A program made the translations under genes and the position numbers. A DNA stretch of 64,000 nt, from assembly GCA_021324395.1 (NCBI GenBank), contig JAJPJG010000007.1:23911-87910 (forward strand). Reading direction: 5' to 3'. The notes under the pieces are model-generated. The model worked only from the letters and a program-made list of their open reading frames with translations. It searched no databases and was not told where the DNA came from. Below, piece by piece: positions 47,233-55,953 of this stretch. This DNA comes from Spartobacteria bacterium. Lineage in GTDB: Bacteria > Verrucomicrobiota > Verrucomicrobiia > Chthoniobacterales > Chthoniobacteraceae. Within the stretch, counting starts at the first letter, position 1. Each line of letters begins with the position of its first letter.

Positions 47233-48510
47233 CTATTCGCGAATCTGGCCGTCGCCGCGGATCACGTATTTGTAAGTCGTCAATTCCTCGAGCGCCATCG
47301 GCCCGCGCGCGTGAAGCTTGTCGGTGCTGATGCCGATTTCCGCGCCGAAGCCGAACTCAGCGCCGTCGGTAAAACGCGTGGAAGCGTTCCAGTAAACGGT
47401 CGCGGAATCGACTTCGTTAAGGAATTTTTCCGCGCGTTGCGAATCGGACGTAACGATCGCGTCGCTATGATGCGACCCGAATTTCTCGATGTGCTCGATC
47501 GCGCTGTCGATGTCATCGACGACACGCGCAGCCATGATGTAGTCGAGATATTCGGTCGTCCAATCCTCGTGGGCTGCATGCGCGAGCGGCTGATAATTGA
47601 GCGCTGAAAGCTGCGAAAACGCGGCGTCATCCGCTCGCAGCTCGACTTTTTTCTCAGCGAATTTCGGCGCGACTCGTTGGAAAAATTTCTGCGCGATGTC
47701 GCGATGGACGAGCAATGTCTCGGCGGCGTTGCAGACTCCCGGACGTTGCGTTTTCGCGTTCACGACGATTTTTTCCGCCATATCGAGATCGGCGTTTTTA
47801 TCGACATAAACGATGCAGACGCCGTGGTAGTGCTTGATCACCGGCATCCGCGCATGTTTAACGACTGTCTCGATCAATGCATGTCCGCCGCGCGGCACGA
47901 TGAGATCGATATATTTGTCCATCTCGGCCATGTGGCGCACAGCTTCGCGGTCGGTTTTCGGGATGAGCAAAATGCTGTCGGCGGGCAATCCCGCACTCGC
48001 AGCACCGGCTTGCAAAGCTTCGGCAATCGCAATGTTCGAGTGAATCGACTCCGAGCCGCCGCGTAAAATTGTCGCGTTGCCGGTTTTCGTGCAAAGCACG
48101 GCCGCGTCGCTCGTCACGTTCGGGCGTGATTCGTAAATAATGCCGACGACGCCGATCGGCACGCGCACTTTTGAGATGCGCAAGCCATTGGGACGCGTCC
48201 ATTCCGTGATGATTTTGCCGACGGGATCTTCGAGTTCCGCGACCTGACGAATGCCGTCGGCCATTGCGTCGATCCGTTTTGGATTCAGCGTGAGCCGGTC
48301 GATCATTGCGCTGGAAAGGCCGTCGGCTTTGGCCTTCGCGAGATCTTTCTCGTTCGCGGAAAGAATCGCTGCGCTCCGCGCGCAAAGCTCATCGGCCATC
48401 GCGCGGAGCGCGTCATTTTTTTGCGCAGTCGTCATGCGCGCGAGCATGCGCGCGGCGGCGCGGGCGCGCTGGCCGAAATCCAGAATTTCGCTTTGCAGCT
48501 CAGTCATCAT
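47233..48510 (-). CDS. proA: Gamma-glutamyl phosphate reductase
   Basis: A 425-aa enzyme reducing glutamyl-5-phosphate to glutamate semialdehyde with NADPH in proline synthesis. The aldehyde-dehydrogenase-like fold shows VPIGVVGIIYESRPNVT, ATILRGGSESIHSN and the catalytic cysteine region QRPGVCNAAET. Length is standard. proB lies 15 bp upstream, giving a proBA operon. The start is the first of two adjacent ATG codons. Confidence 0.96.
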   Translation of the reverse strand: MMTELQSEILDFGQRARAAARMLARMTTAQKNDALRAMADELCARSAAILSANEKDLAKAKADGLSSAMIDRLTLNPKRIDAMADGIRQVAELEDPVGKIITEWTRPNGLRISKVRVPIGVVGIIYESRPNVTSDAAVLCTKTGNATILRGGSESIHSNIAIAEALQAGAASAGLPADSILLIPKTDREAVRHMAEMDKYIDLIVPRGGHALIETVVKHARMPVIKHYHGVCIVYVDKNADLDMAEKIVVNAKTQRPGVCNAAETLLVHRDIAQKFFQRVAPKFAEKKVELRADDAAFSQLSALNYQPLAHAAHEDWTTEYLDYIMAARVVDDIDSAIEHIEKFGSHHSDAIVTSDSQRAEKFLNEVDSATVYWNASTRFTDGAEFGFGAEIGISTDKLHARGPMALEELTTYKYVIRGDGQIRE

Positions 48511-48525
48511 GTAGTTCTCGCGCGA

Positions 48526-49314
48526 CTATTTCGCAGCGTCAAACTTTTCGCCGCGCGTGACGAAGCGCGTGCCGATCGGTTTTCCGGCAACGATTGCCGG
48601 AATCATTCCTTCACGCCGGCCGCTCGCGATGACGGTTGGAATTCCCGCATGCACAGCGAGCTTCACGGCTTCGAGTTTTGAAATCATGCCGCCAACGGAC
48701 AATCGTCCTTTTTCCTCACGCGCGAATTTCGCGACGTGCTCGATATTCTCGACCAGCGGCACGCGTTTGCTGTCGGAGTCGAGCAATCCGTCGACACTCG
48801 TGAGTAAAATCAAAAGCTGCGCATCCGCGAGCTGCGCGACTTCGGCGGAAAGGCGGTCGTTGTCGCCGAAGCGCAATTCTTCCACCGCGACCGAGTCATT
48901 TTCGTTGATGATCGGCACGAGATTTTTGCACGCGAGCAAACGCTGGAGCGTGTTCTTTGCATTGCGATAACGTGTGCGGCTGTCGAGGTCGCCGTGCGTG
49001 AGAAGAAGCTGCGCGACGCTAATTTTGTGCGCCGCAAAATTCGCCGAGTAGAGCTGCATCAATTTCGATTGGCCGACCGCCGCGCACGCCTGGCAGGCTG
49101 CGAGTTCGGTCGGACGCTCTTTCATTTTCAGCACGCCCATGCCCGCCGCGACCGCGCCGCTCGAGACGATCACGCATTCGTGTCCGTCGCTAACAAGCTG
49201 GGAGACTTCCGCGGCGAGGCGCTTGAATTGTTTCTCATCGAGCGCATTTCCGCGCGCGCTGGCAAGGATGCCGGAGCCGAATTTTAAAACGATGCGCTTG
49301 CGTTTGTCTGACAT
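48526..49314 (-). CDS. proB: Glutamate 5-kinase, short form without PUA domain
   Basis: A 262-aa amino-acid kinase catalysing the first, feedback-controlled step of proline synthesis. The fold shows LKFGSGIL, VSSGAVAAGMGVL, IINENDSVAVEE, FGDNDRLSAEVA and a late GGMISKLEAVKLA. The C-terminal PUA domain present in E. coli ProB (367 aa) is absent, a natural variant that can alter proline inhibition. It is co-directional with msrA upstream (64-bp gap) and proA downstream. Confidence 0.95.
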   Translation of the reverse strand: MSDKRKRIVLKFGSGILASARGNALDEKQFKRLAAEVSQLVSDGHECVIVSSGAVAAGMGVLKMKERPTELAACQACAAVGQSKLMQLYSANFAAHKISVAQLLLTHGDLDSRTRYRNAKNTLQRLLACKNLVPIINENDSVAVEELRFGDNDRLSAEVAQLADAQLLILLTSVDGLLDSDSKRVPLVENIEHVAKFAREEKGRLSVGGMISKLEAVKLAVHAGIPTVIASGRREGMIPAIVAGKPIGTRFVTRGEKFDAAK

Positions 49315-49378
49315 GAGAGCCGTGCATTTTGCTCGGGTTGCGCAAAAATTCCAGCACTACCGCGACTTCACGACGCGC

Positions 49379-50002
49379 TTATTTTTCCAGCCCGAGCTTC
49401 TCCAGCTTTGGCCGGATCACGATGCTGCAATACGGATTGCGGTCCTTGTTCAGCCGGTAGTAATCCTGGTGATAATTCTCCGCGGCGTAAAATTCCCCGG
49501 CTTTCGTGATCTCCGTCACGATCGGTTCTTTGAACGCTTTCTGCGCTTCGGCCTTCGACTTCTCCGCAGCGGCACGCTGAGCGTCGCTGTGGTAAAAAAT
49601 CGCCGAGCGATATTGCGTGCCGACATCATGTCCCTGCCGGTTCGGCGTTGTCGGATCGTGCATGCGCCAAAACAGATCGAGGATTTTTTCGAAGCTCACT
49701 TTCTTCGGATCGTAAACGATCTGCGTCGCCTCCGCGTGACCCGTGTCGCCATTGCAAACCTGCTCGTAAGTCGGCTTCGGCACATGTCCGCCAGTATAGC
49801 CCGACGTCACGGAAATCACGCCGGGTTGTTGTTTAAATATAGCCTCGGTGCACCAGAAACATCCGGCGGCGAGTGCGGCGACTTCCGCGCCTTGCGGCAC
49901 GGACGGCATGGGAGCGGGTTTGTCATTCATGGCGTGGTCTTGCGAACAGGCGGAGTTTAGCAGCGCGCTCAGGCCGAGCAGCGCAGCGAGCAGAATTCTC
50001 AT
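49379..50002 (-). CDS. msrA: Peptide methionine sulfoxide reductase MsrA, exported
   Basis: A 207-aa MsrA reducing the S-epimer of methionine sulfoxide. The active site GCFWC has nucleophilic Cys48 and Cys51. Further family segments are SGYTGGHVPKPTYEQVCNGDTGHAEATQIVYDP cut here as SGYTGG, PTYEQVC and GHAEA, and FYAAENYHQDYY near the end. The N-terminus (RILLAALLGLSALLNSACSQD) is a signal peptide with a possible lipidation cysteine at 19, so it probably works in the envelope. The ATG at 50002 is chosen for that reason. A small lipoprotein gene lies 38 bp upstream. Confidence 0.94.
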   Translation of the reverse strand: MRILLAALLGLSALLNSACSQDHAMNDKPAPMPSVPQGAEVAALAAGCFWCTEAIFKQQPGVISVTSGYTGGHVPKPTYEQVCNGDTGHAEATQIVYDPKKVSFEKILDLFWRMHDPTTPNRQGHDVGTQYRSAIFYHSDAQRAAAEKSKAEAQKAFKEPIVTEITKAGEFYAAENYHQDYYRLNKDRNPYCSIVIRPKLEKLGLEK

Positions 50003-50040
50003 TTGGGTGATAACGTGGGCGCAATCACGCAAAATGCAAC

Positions 50041-50247
50041 TCAACGCCGCGGTGAACCGCCGTAAAAAAACTGCCGATCCTCCGCATCGTCCGGCGATGG
50101 TTTCGCGCGCCACATCTCGCCGTAGAAAAAGTCGTTGTCCTCCTGCTGTTCCGTCCGGTCATTGAATCCCGCCGTCGTCTCCGGCGGCATCTCACGCCCT
50201 GCGCATCCGGCGAGAAAAAGAATCGGCACAAAGCAGAAGAAACGCAT
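50041..50247 (-). CDS. Small lipoprotein of unknown function
   Basis: A 68-aa protein with a clear lipoprotein signal (RFFCFVPILFLAGC; lipobox LAGC with Cys15). The mature part is short, acidic and aromatic, with two similar FFYG motifs (DNDFFYGEMW and DRQFFYGGSP). No family is recognised. It is upstream of and co-directional with msrA. The clean lipobox makes it more than a random frame. Confidence 0.6.
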   Translation of the reverse strand: MRFFCFVPILFLAGCAGREMPPETTAGFNDRTEQQEDNDFFYGEMWRAKPSPDDAEDRQFFYGGSPRR

Positions 50248-50410
50248 CGGCGGAGAATCGTGCAGCGGTTTTCAAATGGAAAGTTTTTTGCAACTTGCTC
50301 GATCCGCAAAATTGCACGCTTCGGCGCGGCGTTGCGCGATTTGTGGAATCGGCGGAAGAAATTCGCGTTAGAAGCGCGTCCTGCTCTCAGCCGCCGTAGT
50401 AATTTTCAAC

Positions 50411-51487
50411 ATGAAGGCCAAACAGGAGCTCCCGCAGGTCATCGCCGAGGCAATCGAGTCGGCGAAGGAGGCGGGACTGCGCTACGTGAGTGATGTGCGT
50501 CCTGGCATCCGGCGCAAAAAACGCGGACAATCTTTCGTTTTTCTCAACCCGGACGGCAGCGTCGTCCGCGACCGCAACACGCTCGTCCGCATCAAGCGCC
50601 TCGCGATTCCGCCCGCGTGGACGGAAGTCTGGATCTGCCCGCTGGAAAACGGCCACCTGCAAGCCACCGGACGCGACGCGCGCGGACGCAAGCAGTATCG
50701 TTATCACGCGCGCTGGCGCGAGGTGCGCGACGAAAATAAATACCAGCGCATGATCGCATTCGGGCACGCGCTGCCGAAAATCCGAAAGCGCGTGCGGCGG
50801 GATTTAAAGCTACCCGGCATGCCGCGCAACAAAGTGCTCGCGACGATCGTGACGCTGCTCGAAACGACGCTTGTCCGCGTCGGCAACGAGGAATACGCGC
50901 GCGAAAATCGCTCTTACGGATTAACCACAATGCGCAACCGGCACGTAAAAGTGCTCGGCTCGAAAATTACGTTCGAGTTTATCGGCAAGAGCGGGAAGCG
51001 GCACAAAATCGACGTTCACGACAGGCATCTCGCCCGCATCGTGAAGCGTTGCCAGGAACTGCCCGGTCAGGATTTGTTCGTTTACGTCGATGCCGACGGG
51101 CAGACGCAGGACATCGGGTCGCAGGACGTGAACGATTACCTGCGCGAGATCACCGGCGAGGATTTTACCGCAAAGGATTTTCGCACGTGGTCGGGCACCG
51201 TGCTCGCGGCGGTGGCGCTGAATGAATTCGAGAAATTCCGCAGCACGCGCGAGGCGAAGCGCAATATCGTTAAGGCGGTCGAAGCCGTCTCGCAAATGCT
51301 CGGCAATACGCCGGCGGTTTGCAAAAAATGCTACGTGCATCCGATCGTGCTCGAGTCGTATCTCGACGGCGCGACGATCCGGACGATTCGAAAACGCGCC
51401 GACGAAAAAATCGCGCGCGATCTTTCAAAGCTGAAGCCCGAGGAAGCTGCCGTCATGATGTTGCTGCGCGATCGCCTTGCGGCTTGA
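50411..51487 (+). CDS. DNA topoisomerase IB (poxvirus-like)
   Basis: A 358-aa type IB topoisomerase that relaxes supercoils through a 3'-phosphotyrosine bond. The N-terminal domain has RDRNTLVRIKRLAIPPAWTEVW. The catalytic domain has ARENRSYGLTTMRNRHVKV, GKSGKRHKIDVHD, KDFRTWSGTV with the arginine and lysine residues of the active site, and the nucleophile Tyr308 in VCKKCYVHP. It is complete. Its 3' end overlaps the 3' end of the convergent treZ gene by 35 bp. Confidence 0.94.
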   Translation: MKAKQELPQVIAEAIESAKEAGLRYVSDVRPGIRRKKRGQSFVFLNPDGSVVRDRNTLVRIKRLAIPPAWTEVWICPLENGHLQATGRDARGRKQYRYHARWREVRDENKYQRMIAFGHALPKIRKRVRRDLKLPGMPRNKVLATIVTLLETTLVRVGNEEYARENRSYGLTTMRNRHVKVLGSKITFEFIGKSGKRHKIDVHDRHLARIVKRCQELPGQDLFVYVDADGQTQDIGSQDVNDYLREITGEDFTAKDFRTWSGTVLAAVALNEFEKFRSTREAKRNIVKAVEAVSQMLGNTPAVCKKCYVHPIVLESYLDGATIRTIRKRADEKIARDLSKLKPEEAAVMMLLRDRLAA

Positions 51488-53405
51488 CCGGTTCGTCCGC
51501 AAGCGCGAGCACCACCGCCGCCTGCGCGTGAATCTGCCAGCCATCATCGGCCTCCGGCTCCGGCATGCCGGCTCCGCCGTAATCAACGCCCTCGCTCGTC
51601 CACAAAACACGCCAGCATTTCCCCGGCGGCGGTGCGAGCAACGGCTCGGGCACGGCGTGCAAAAACACTTCGCGACCGGTGTTTAACAAAAGCAGACGGT
51701 CGTCGCCGTCATCCGCGAAAAACCGCAGCACCAGCGCATGTTCGCCGAGCACCGCGCCGTCGATGTTTTTTGTCTGCTGCGAAAAGACTTTGTCCTCGCG
51801 ACGAAGCCGCAGCAAATCGCGGTGCAACTGGTAAACCGCGCGATTTTTTTCGCGCTCGGAAAAATCGAGTTTGCACCGCTCGAACGTCTGCGGCGAAGTC
51901 GGATCGGGAAAATGTGCCTGCGTCGTCGCGAGCGCGAGGCTCGGAAATTCACTGAGGAATTGCGCGCGGCCCTTTCGCACGCCATCCGCAAAAATCGCCG
52001 ACGGATCGGCGAAAAACATAAATGGCGACGAAGCCGCGAACTCCTGCCCTTGAAACAGCATCGGCGTTTGCGGCGCGAGCAGCAGGAGCGCCGTCATCGC
52101 ACGAAACAGCGCTGGCGAAGTGCGCTGATGCACGCGCAGTCCGAATCCGGTGTTCGCGACCTGATCGTGATTTTCCAAAAAATTGACGAGCGCTTTCGGC
52201 GCAAAATTCGCCGTCCAGATTCCGCGCCGCTCCTCGATCCATTGCGCGTATTGGCCTTGAAACAGATAGCCGCGCTTTACCGCCGAAATGAGTTCCTGCG
52301 GTGTCCCGCGATAATCGCTGAAATACGCCTGGCGCGAACCGGTGAGCGCGACTTTTGCGCTGTGATGAAAATCCTCGTTCCAAAGCGCGTCGAAATCTGC
52401 GGCGTCGACCGGATTCGCGAGCACGGTCTGCCCCGGCTCCGGACGCGGAGGCTGAAACTCGGCGAGCATGATGATTTTGCGTCCACTGGCGGCGGCGCGC
52501 GCAGCTTCCGTCATTTGCTTAACGATGTGCGTTTTCGAGCTGTCGTTCATCGTGTGCAGCGCATCAACGCGAAAACCGTCGAGATGAAATTCGCGAATCC
52601 AATACGCCACGTTCGCGAGAAAAAATTCGCGCACCGGCCCGTTGTTTTTGTCGTCGAAATTTGGCGCAACGCCCCAGTCGTTTTCGTAACGGCGCGTGCA
52701 GTAATCGTCCGAAAACTCATTCACGTAACAACCCTCGGGACCGAAGTGGTTGTAAACGACATCGAGAAACACGCCGAGCCCGAGACTGTGTGCGCGATCG
52801 ACAAAGTGTCGGAAGTCATCCGGCGTTCCGTAAACGCGCGCCGGCGCAAAAAGCTGAACACCGTCGTAGCCCCAGTTGAAGCGCCCTGCAAAATCGGCGA
52901 CCGGCATGACTTCGATGACGCCGATACCGAGCCGCGCGAGTTCATCGAGTTGGCGCGAAGCCGCTTCCCACGTGCCTTCGCGCGTAAACGTGCCGATGTG
53001 CATTTCATAAATCACCTGCCCGTCGATAGACACTCCGCGCCAGTCGCGATCATTCCAGCGATACGCGTTCGGATCGATAATTTGGGACGGCTGCCCCACG
53101 CCGAATGGTTGAAACCGCGAAGCTGGGTCGGGAAACGCGTCCGCTTTTTTGTCGAGCCGGAACAAATACAAATCGCCGACAGCCGCGTTCGCTTCACCGG
53201 AAAAATAACCGCCGCTTTCCGCAGCGAGCGCAACCACACGCGGCTCACGTTTCGCTTCAAAATCGGAGCGCGATTGGAGCAACACCTCGACCGTTTTCGC
53301 GAGCGGAGACCAGACGCGAAAACGAACCTTGTCCGGCGCGATCATCTCCGCGCCGATGGGCATTTGCGTTGAATTGCTCACGTGAGACTCCCCGACATTA
53401 TTCAT
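51453..53405 (-). CDS. treZ: Malto-oligosyltrehalose trehalohydrolase
   Basis: A 650-aa GH13 enzyme releasing trehalose from maltooligosyl trehalose. Domain order: N-terminal beta domain (about 12-115; VRFRVWSPLAKTVEVLL), catalytic barrel (about 115-530) and C-terminal beta domain. The catalytic residues are Asp281 in DGFRVDALH, Glu316 in MLAEFQ and Asp414 in FLENHDQVAN. The YEMHIGTFTREGTW and FNWGYDGVQLFAP segments are typical of TreZ and branching enzymes. The partner TreY is not in the window. I use the ATG at 53405; other starts a few residues away are possible. Confidence 0.93.
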   Translation of the reverse strand: MNNVGESHVSNSTQMPIGAEMIAPDKVRFRVWSPLAKTVEVLLQSRSDFEAKREPRVVALAAESGGYFSGEANAAVGDLYLFRLDKKADAFPDPASRFQPFGVGQPSQIIDPNAYRWNDRDWRGVSIDGQVIYEMHIGTFTREGTWEAASRQLDELARLGIGVIEVMPVADFAGRFNWGYDGVQLFAPARVYGTPDDFRHFVDRAHSLGLGVFLDVVYNHFGPEGCYVNEFSDDYCTRRYENDWGVAPNFDDKNNGPVREFFLANVAYWIREFHLDGFRVDALHTMNDSSKTHIVKQMTEAARAAASGRKIIMLAEFQPPRPEPGQTVLANPVDAADFDALWNEDFHHSAKVALTGSRQAYFSDYRGTPQELISAVKRGYLFQGQYAQWIEERRGIWTANFAPKALVNFLENHDQVANTGFGLRVHQRTSPALFRAMTALLLLAPQTPMLFQGQEFAASSPFMFFADPSAIFADGVRKGRAQFLSEFPSLALATTQAHFPDPTSPQTFERCKLDFSEREKNRAVYQLHRDLLRLRREDKVFSQQTKNIDGAVLGEHALVLRFFADDGDDRLLLLNTGREVFLHAVPEPLLAPPPGKCWRVLWTSEGVDYGGAGMPEPEADDGWQIHAQAAVVLALADEPVKPQGDRAATS

Positions 53406-53605
53406 CTCAATGGCTATTCGCACGCGGCGCTGGAATGGATTGCGCCGATTCTCGTTGTCGCGCTTTCATGAAATCTCTCCAACCCAATTCTCTTCGCGTG
53501 AAGACTCAAAAACGAAACAGGAAACTACTGAGCGCACCGTCAGTGCTTCGCCCGATTTTGTTGTGATCACGCCACGAGCTACGATCCCGCCTCTCCGCCA
53601 AATTT

Positions 53606-54406
53606 ATGATGAACAACCAAACCCGAGACGCTGCGGTCGCAGAACCTGAAAACAACGCGGATTTGAAACTGCCGCGGATTTCTTCCCATGGTGAAGAGCA
53701 AACGCCGAAAACAGACAGCGTTAAACGTATTGTTTTAGTCGACGACCATCCGGCGTTCCGTCATGGCGTCGCGCAATTGCTGGCAGACGAGGCCGACCTG
53801 GAAATCTGCGGCGAAGCCGACTCGTTGCCGCAAGCGATGCAGGCCGTCCGTTCGCTGCAACCGGACCTCGTCACCGTTGATATTTCGCTCAATGGACCGA
53901 ACGGTATCGAGCTGGTCAAACATCTGAAATCCGAATTCCCGCGTCTGTCGACGCTCGTCATTTCCATGCATGACGAAAATGTCTACGCGTTACGTGCACT
54001 GAAAGCGGGCGCGATGGGTTATTTGATGAAAACCGTCGCGCTGCACACCATCGTGGACGCGATTCGTTGCGTGCTGAGCGGACACATCTACACGAGCCCA
54101 TCGCTCAGCGAGCATTTCCTCGTGAAAATGGTGCGCGACACGGCGACGACTTCGCCGCTGGATATTTTGACCGACCGCGAGCTGGAAGTTTTTCATCTCA
54201 TCGGCGAAGGCCGAAGCACGCGGGAAATCGCGGCGAAGCTGCATCTCAGCACGAAAACCATCGAGAGCCATCGGCTGCACATCAAGCAAAAGCTCGACTT
54301 GAAAAATGCCGCGGAACTCGTGCGGTTCGCAGTCGAATGGTTGTCGCTGAAAAATACGAATCCGGTCGCGGGGCCTCAGCTCGTCTCGCCGCTCGAGCAC
54401 GCGTAG
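53606..54406 (+). CDS. NarL/LuxR-type response regulator
   Basis: A 266-aa two-domain regulator. A 40-residue polar N-terminal extension precedes the receiver, which has LVDDHPAFRHG, phospho-acceptor Asp92 in LVTVDISLNGPNG and Lys142 in GYLMKTV. The DNA-binding helix-turn-helix (about 188-248) has LTDRELEVFHLIGEGRSTREIAAKLHLSTKTI, cut here as LTDRELEVFHLIGEG and STREIAAKLHLSTKTIESH. No cognate kinase is adjacent. It is divergent from treZ and precedes the DNA ligase gene by about 120 bp. Confidence 0.93.
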   Translation: MMNNQTRDAAVAEPENNADLKLPRISSHGEEQTPKTDSVKRIVLVDDHPAFRHGVAQLLADEADLEICGEADSLPQAMQAVRSLQPDLVTVDISLNGPNGIELVKHLKSEFPRLSTLVISMHDENVYALRALKAGAMGYLMKTVALHTIVDAIRCVLSGHIYTSPSLSEHFLVKMVRDTATTSPLDILTDRELEVFHLIGEGRSTREIAAKLHLSTKTIESHRLHIKQKLDLKNAAELVRFAVEWLSLKNTNPVAGPQLVSPLEHA

Positions 54407-54527
54407 CGCGCAGAAAAAGGCACCCAGCCATTGCCGCAGTGGCGTTGCGCGAAAGGCTCGCCGTTTGCTGCGGATGACGAGACGGCGTGCGACTGAATCG
54501 CGCGGCGAATTCGAAGCGATTGATGTC

Positions 54528-55556
54528 ATGCCGCTGGACATTCATCCGCCGCTGCCGCCGATGGAGGCGCTATCGGTCGAGGAAATTCCCGTCGGCGACG
54601 AGTGGCAATACGAGCCGAAATGGGACGGCTTCCGCTGCCTCGCGTTTCGCGACGGCGAAAAGATCGAGCTGCAATCGAAGTCCTGCCAGCCGCTCGCGCG
54701 CTACTTTCCCGAGCTGGTCGATGCTTTTCGCGCGCTGAAGCCGGGGACGTTCGTGCTCGATGGCGAGATCGCCATTCCCGAAAATACCACATTCTCATTC
54801 GACAAACTTCTGCAGCGCATCCATCCCGCCGCGAGCCGCATCAAACGTCTCTCCACCGAGACGCCCGCCGTTTTCATAGCGTTCGATTTGCTCGCCGATG
54901 CCGACGGCAAACCGCTGCTCGAAACGCCGCTCGCGAGACGCCGCGGACCGCTCGAAAAATTCGCCGCGAAATTTTTCCGCGACGACCGTCTTCGCCTTTC
55001 ACCGGCGACGACGGACATCGCCGATGCAAAAAAATGGCTGAAGAGCGTCGGCGAAACACTCGACGGCATCATCGCGAAACGGCGCGACCTCGATTACCGC
55101 TCCGGCGAGCGCACCGCCGTGCAAAAGGTAAAAAACCATCGCAGCGCCGATTGCGTCATCGGCGGGTTTCGTTACCTCGCAGGCAAGTCAGTCGTCGGTT
55201 CACTGCTGCTCGGTTTGTATAACGACCAGGGCCTGCTCGATCACGTCGGCTTCACCTCGATGATCAAAGCCGCCGAGCGTCCGGCGCTGACGAAAAAACT
55301 CGAGGCTCTCATCGAGCCGCCCGGCTTCACCGGACGCGCGCCCGGCGGTCCGAGCCGATGGAACGCCGGCAAATCCACCGAGTGGCAGCCGCTCAGGCCG
55401 AAGCTCGTCATCGAGGTCAGCTACGACCATTTCACCGGCGGTCGCTTCCGGCACGGCACGAAACTCCTCCGCTGGCGACCCGACAAATCGCCGCCGCAAT
55501 GCACGATGGATCAAGTTCGACAGGCGCGCGGAAATTTGCTGCAACTGCTACGGTAG
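54528..55556 (+). CDS. ATP-dependent DNA ligase (LigD ligase-domain type)
   Basis: A 342-aa ligase. The nucleotidyltransferase core has motif I YEPKWDGFRC with adenylated Lys31, FVLDGEIAIP (motif III region), FIAFDLL, LDGIIAKRRD (motif IV), and QKVKNHRSADCVIGGF (motif V). An OB-fold follows (LLGLYNDQGLLDHVGFT, KLVIEVSYDHFTGGRFRHGTKLLRWRPDK). It equals the ligase part of LigD without the polymerase and phosphoesterase domains. No ku gene is seen. The ATG at 54528 gives a compact start. It ends at a convergent junction occupied by array 3. Confidence 0.92.
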   Translation: MPLDIHPPLPPMEALSVEEIPVGDEWQYEPKWDGFRCLAFRDGEKIELQSKSCQPLARYFPELVDAFRALKPGTFVLDGEIAIPENTTFSFDKLLQRIHPAASRIKRLSTETPAVFIAFDLLADADGKPLLETPLARRRGPLEKFAAKFFRDDRLRLSPATTDIADAKKWLKSVGETLDGIIAKRRDLDYRSGERTAVQKVKNHRSADCVIGGFRYLAGKSVVGSLLLGLYNDQGLLDHVGFTSMIKAAERPALTKKLEALIEPPGFTGRAPGGPSRWNAGKSTEWQPLRPKLVIEVSYDHFTGGRFRHGTKLLRWRPDKSPPQCTMDQVRQARGNLLQLLR

Positions 55557-55719
55557 CGCGCGCAGCCCAGGACGATTGGGTTTTAGGTTTTGGTTTTGGG
55601 GTCTGAGGCGGTGTTCAATTTTGAACATTTGCCGCCGCAAAGTGGTGAAAAGGCGTCCAACAGAGTAAACCGGTCGCTTTGTGGTCAAATTTCGCCAGTT
55701 TAGGGCTCTTGAAAAGTCG

Positions 55720-55950
55720 TTTTGCAGGAGGGTAAAGCCATTTTGCAGGTGGGTTCTGCGGCTTTGCAGATGCGTGAAACGATTTCGCAGGTGCGTAAAA
55801 TGGCTTCGCAGGTGGGTGAAACCGTTTTGCAGGTGGGTAAAACCATTTTGCAGGAGGGTGAAGCCGCTCCGCAGATGGGTAAAGTCGTTGCGCAGGTGGG
55901 TGCCGTGGCTTTGCAGGAGGGCGAAATCGCGCTGCGGATCAGCGAATAGG
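55720..55950. repeat. Tandem array 3: 11 units of exactly 21 bp
   Basis: Eleven contiguous 21-bp units run from 55720 to 55950, the last degenerate. Consensus: TTTTGCAGGTGGG, then TAAAACCA. The T tract at unit positions 1-4 and the A tract at 14-17 repeat every two helical turns. Pseudo-reading frames across it give heptapeptide repeats on both strands with no start signal. It fills the convergent gap between the DNA ligase gene (stop 55556) and the membrane protein gene ending at 55954. It shares TTTTGCAGATG-type wording with half of the array 2 unit. Confidence 0.95.
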
Positions 55951-55953
55951 CGC

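Noticed and set aside
51738..53372. 544-aa plus-strand frame opposite treZ
   Set aside because: TreZ on the minus strand has all catalytic residues; the shadow is Arg-rich without motifs.
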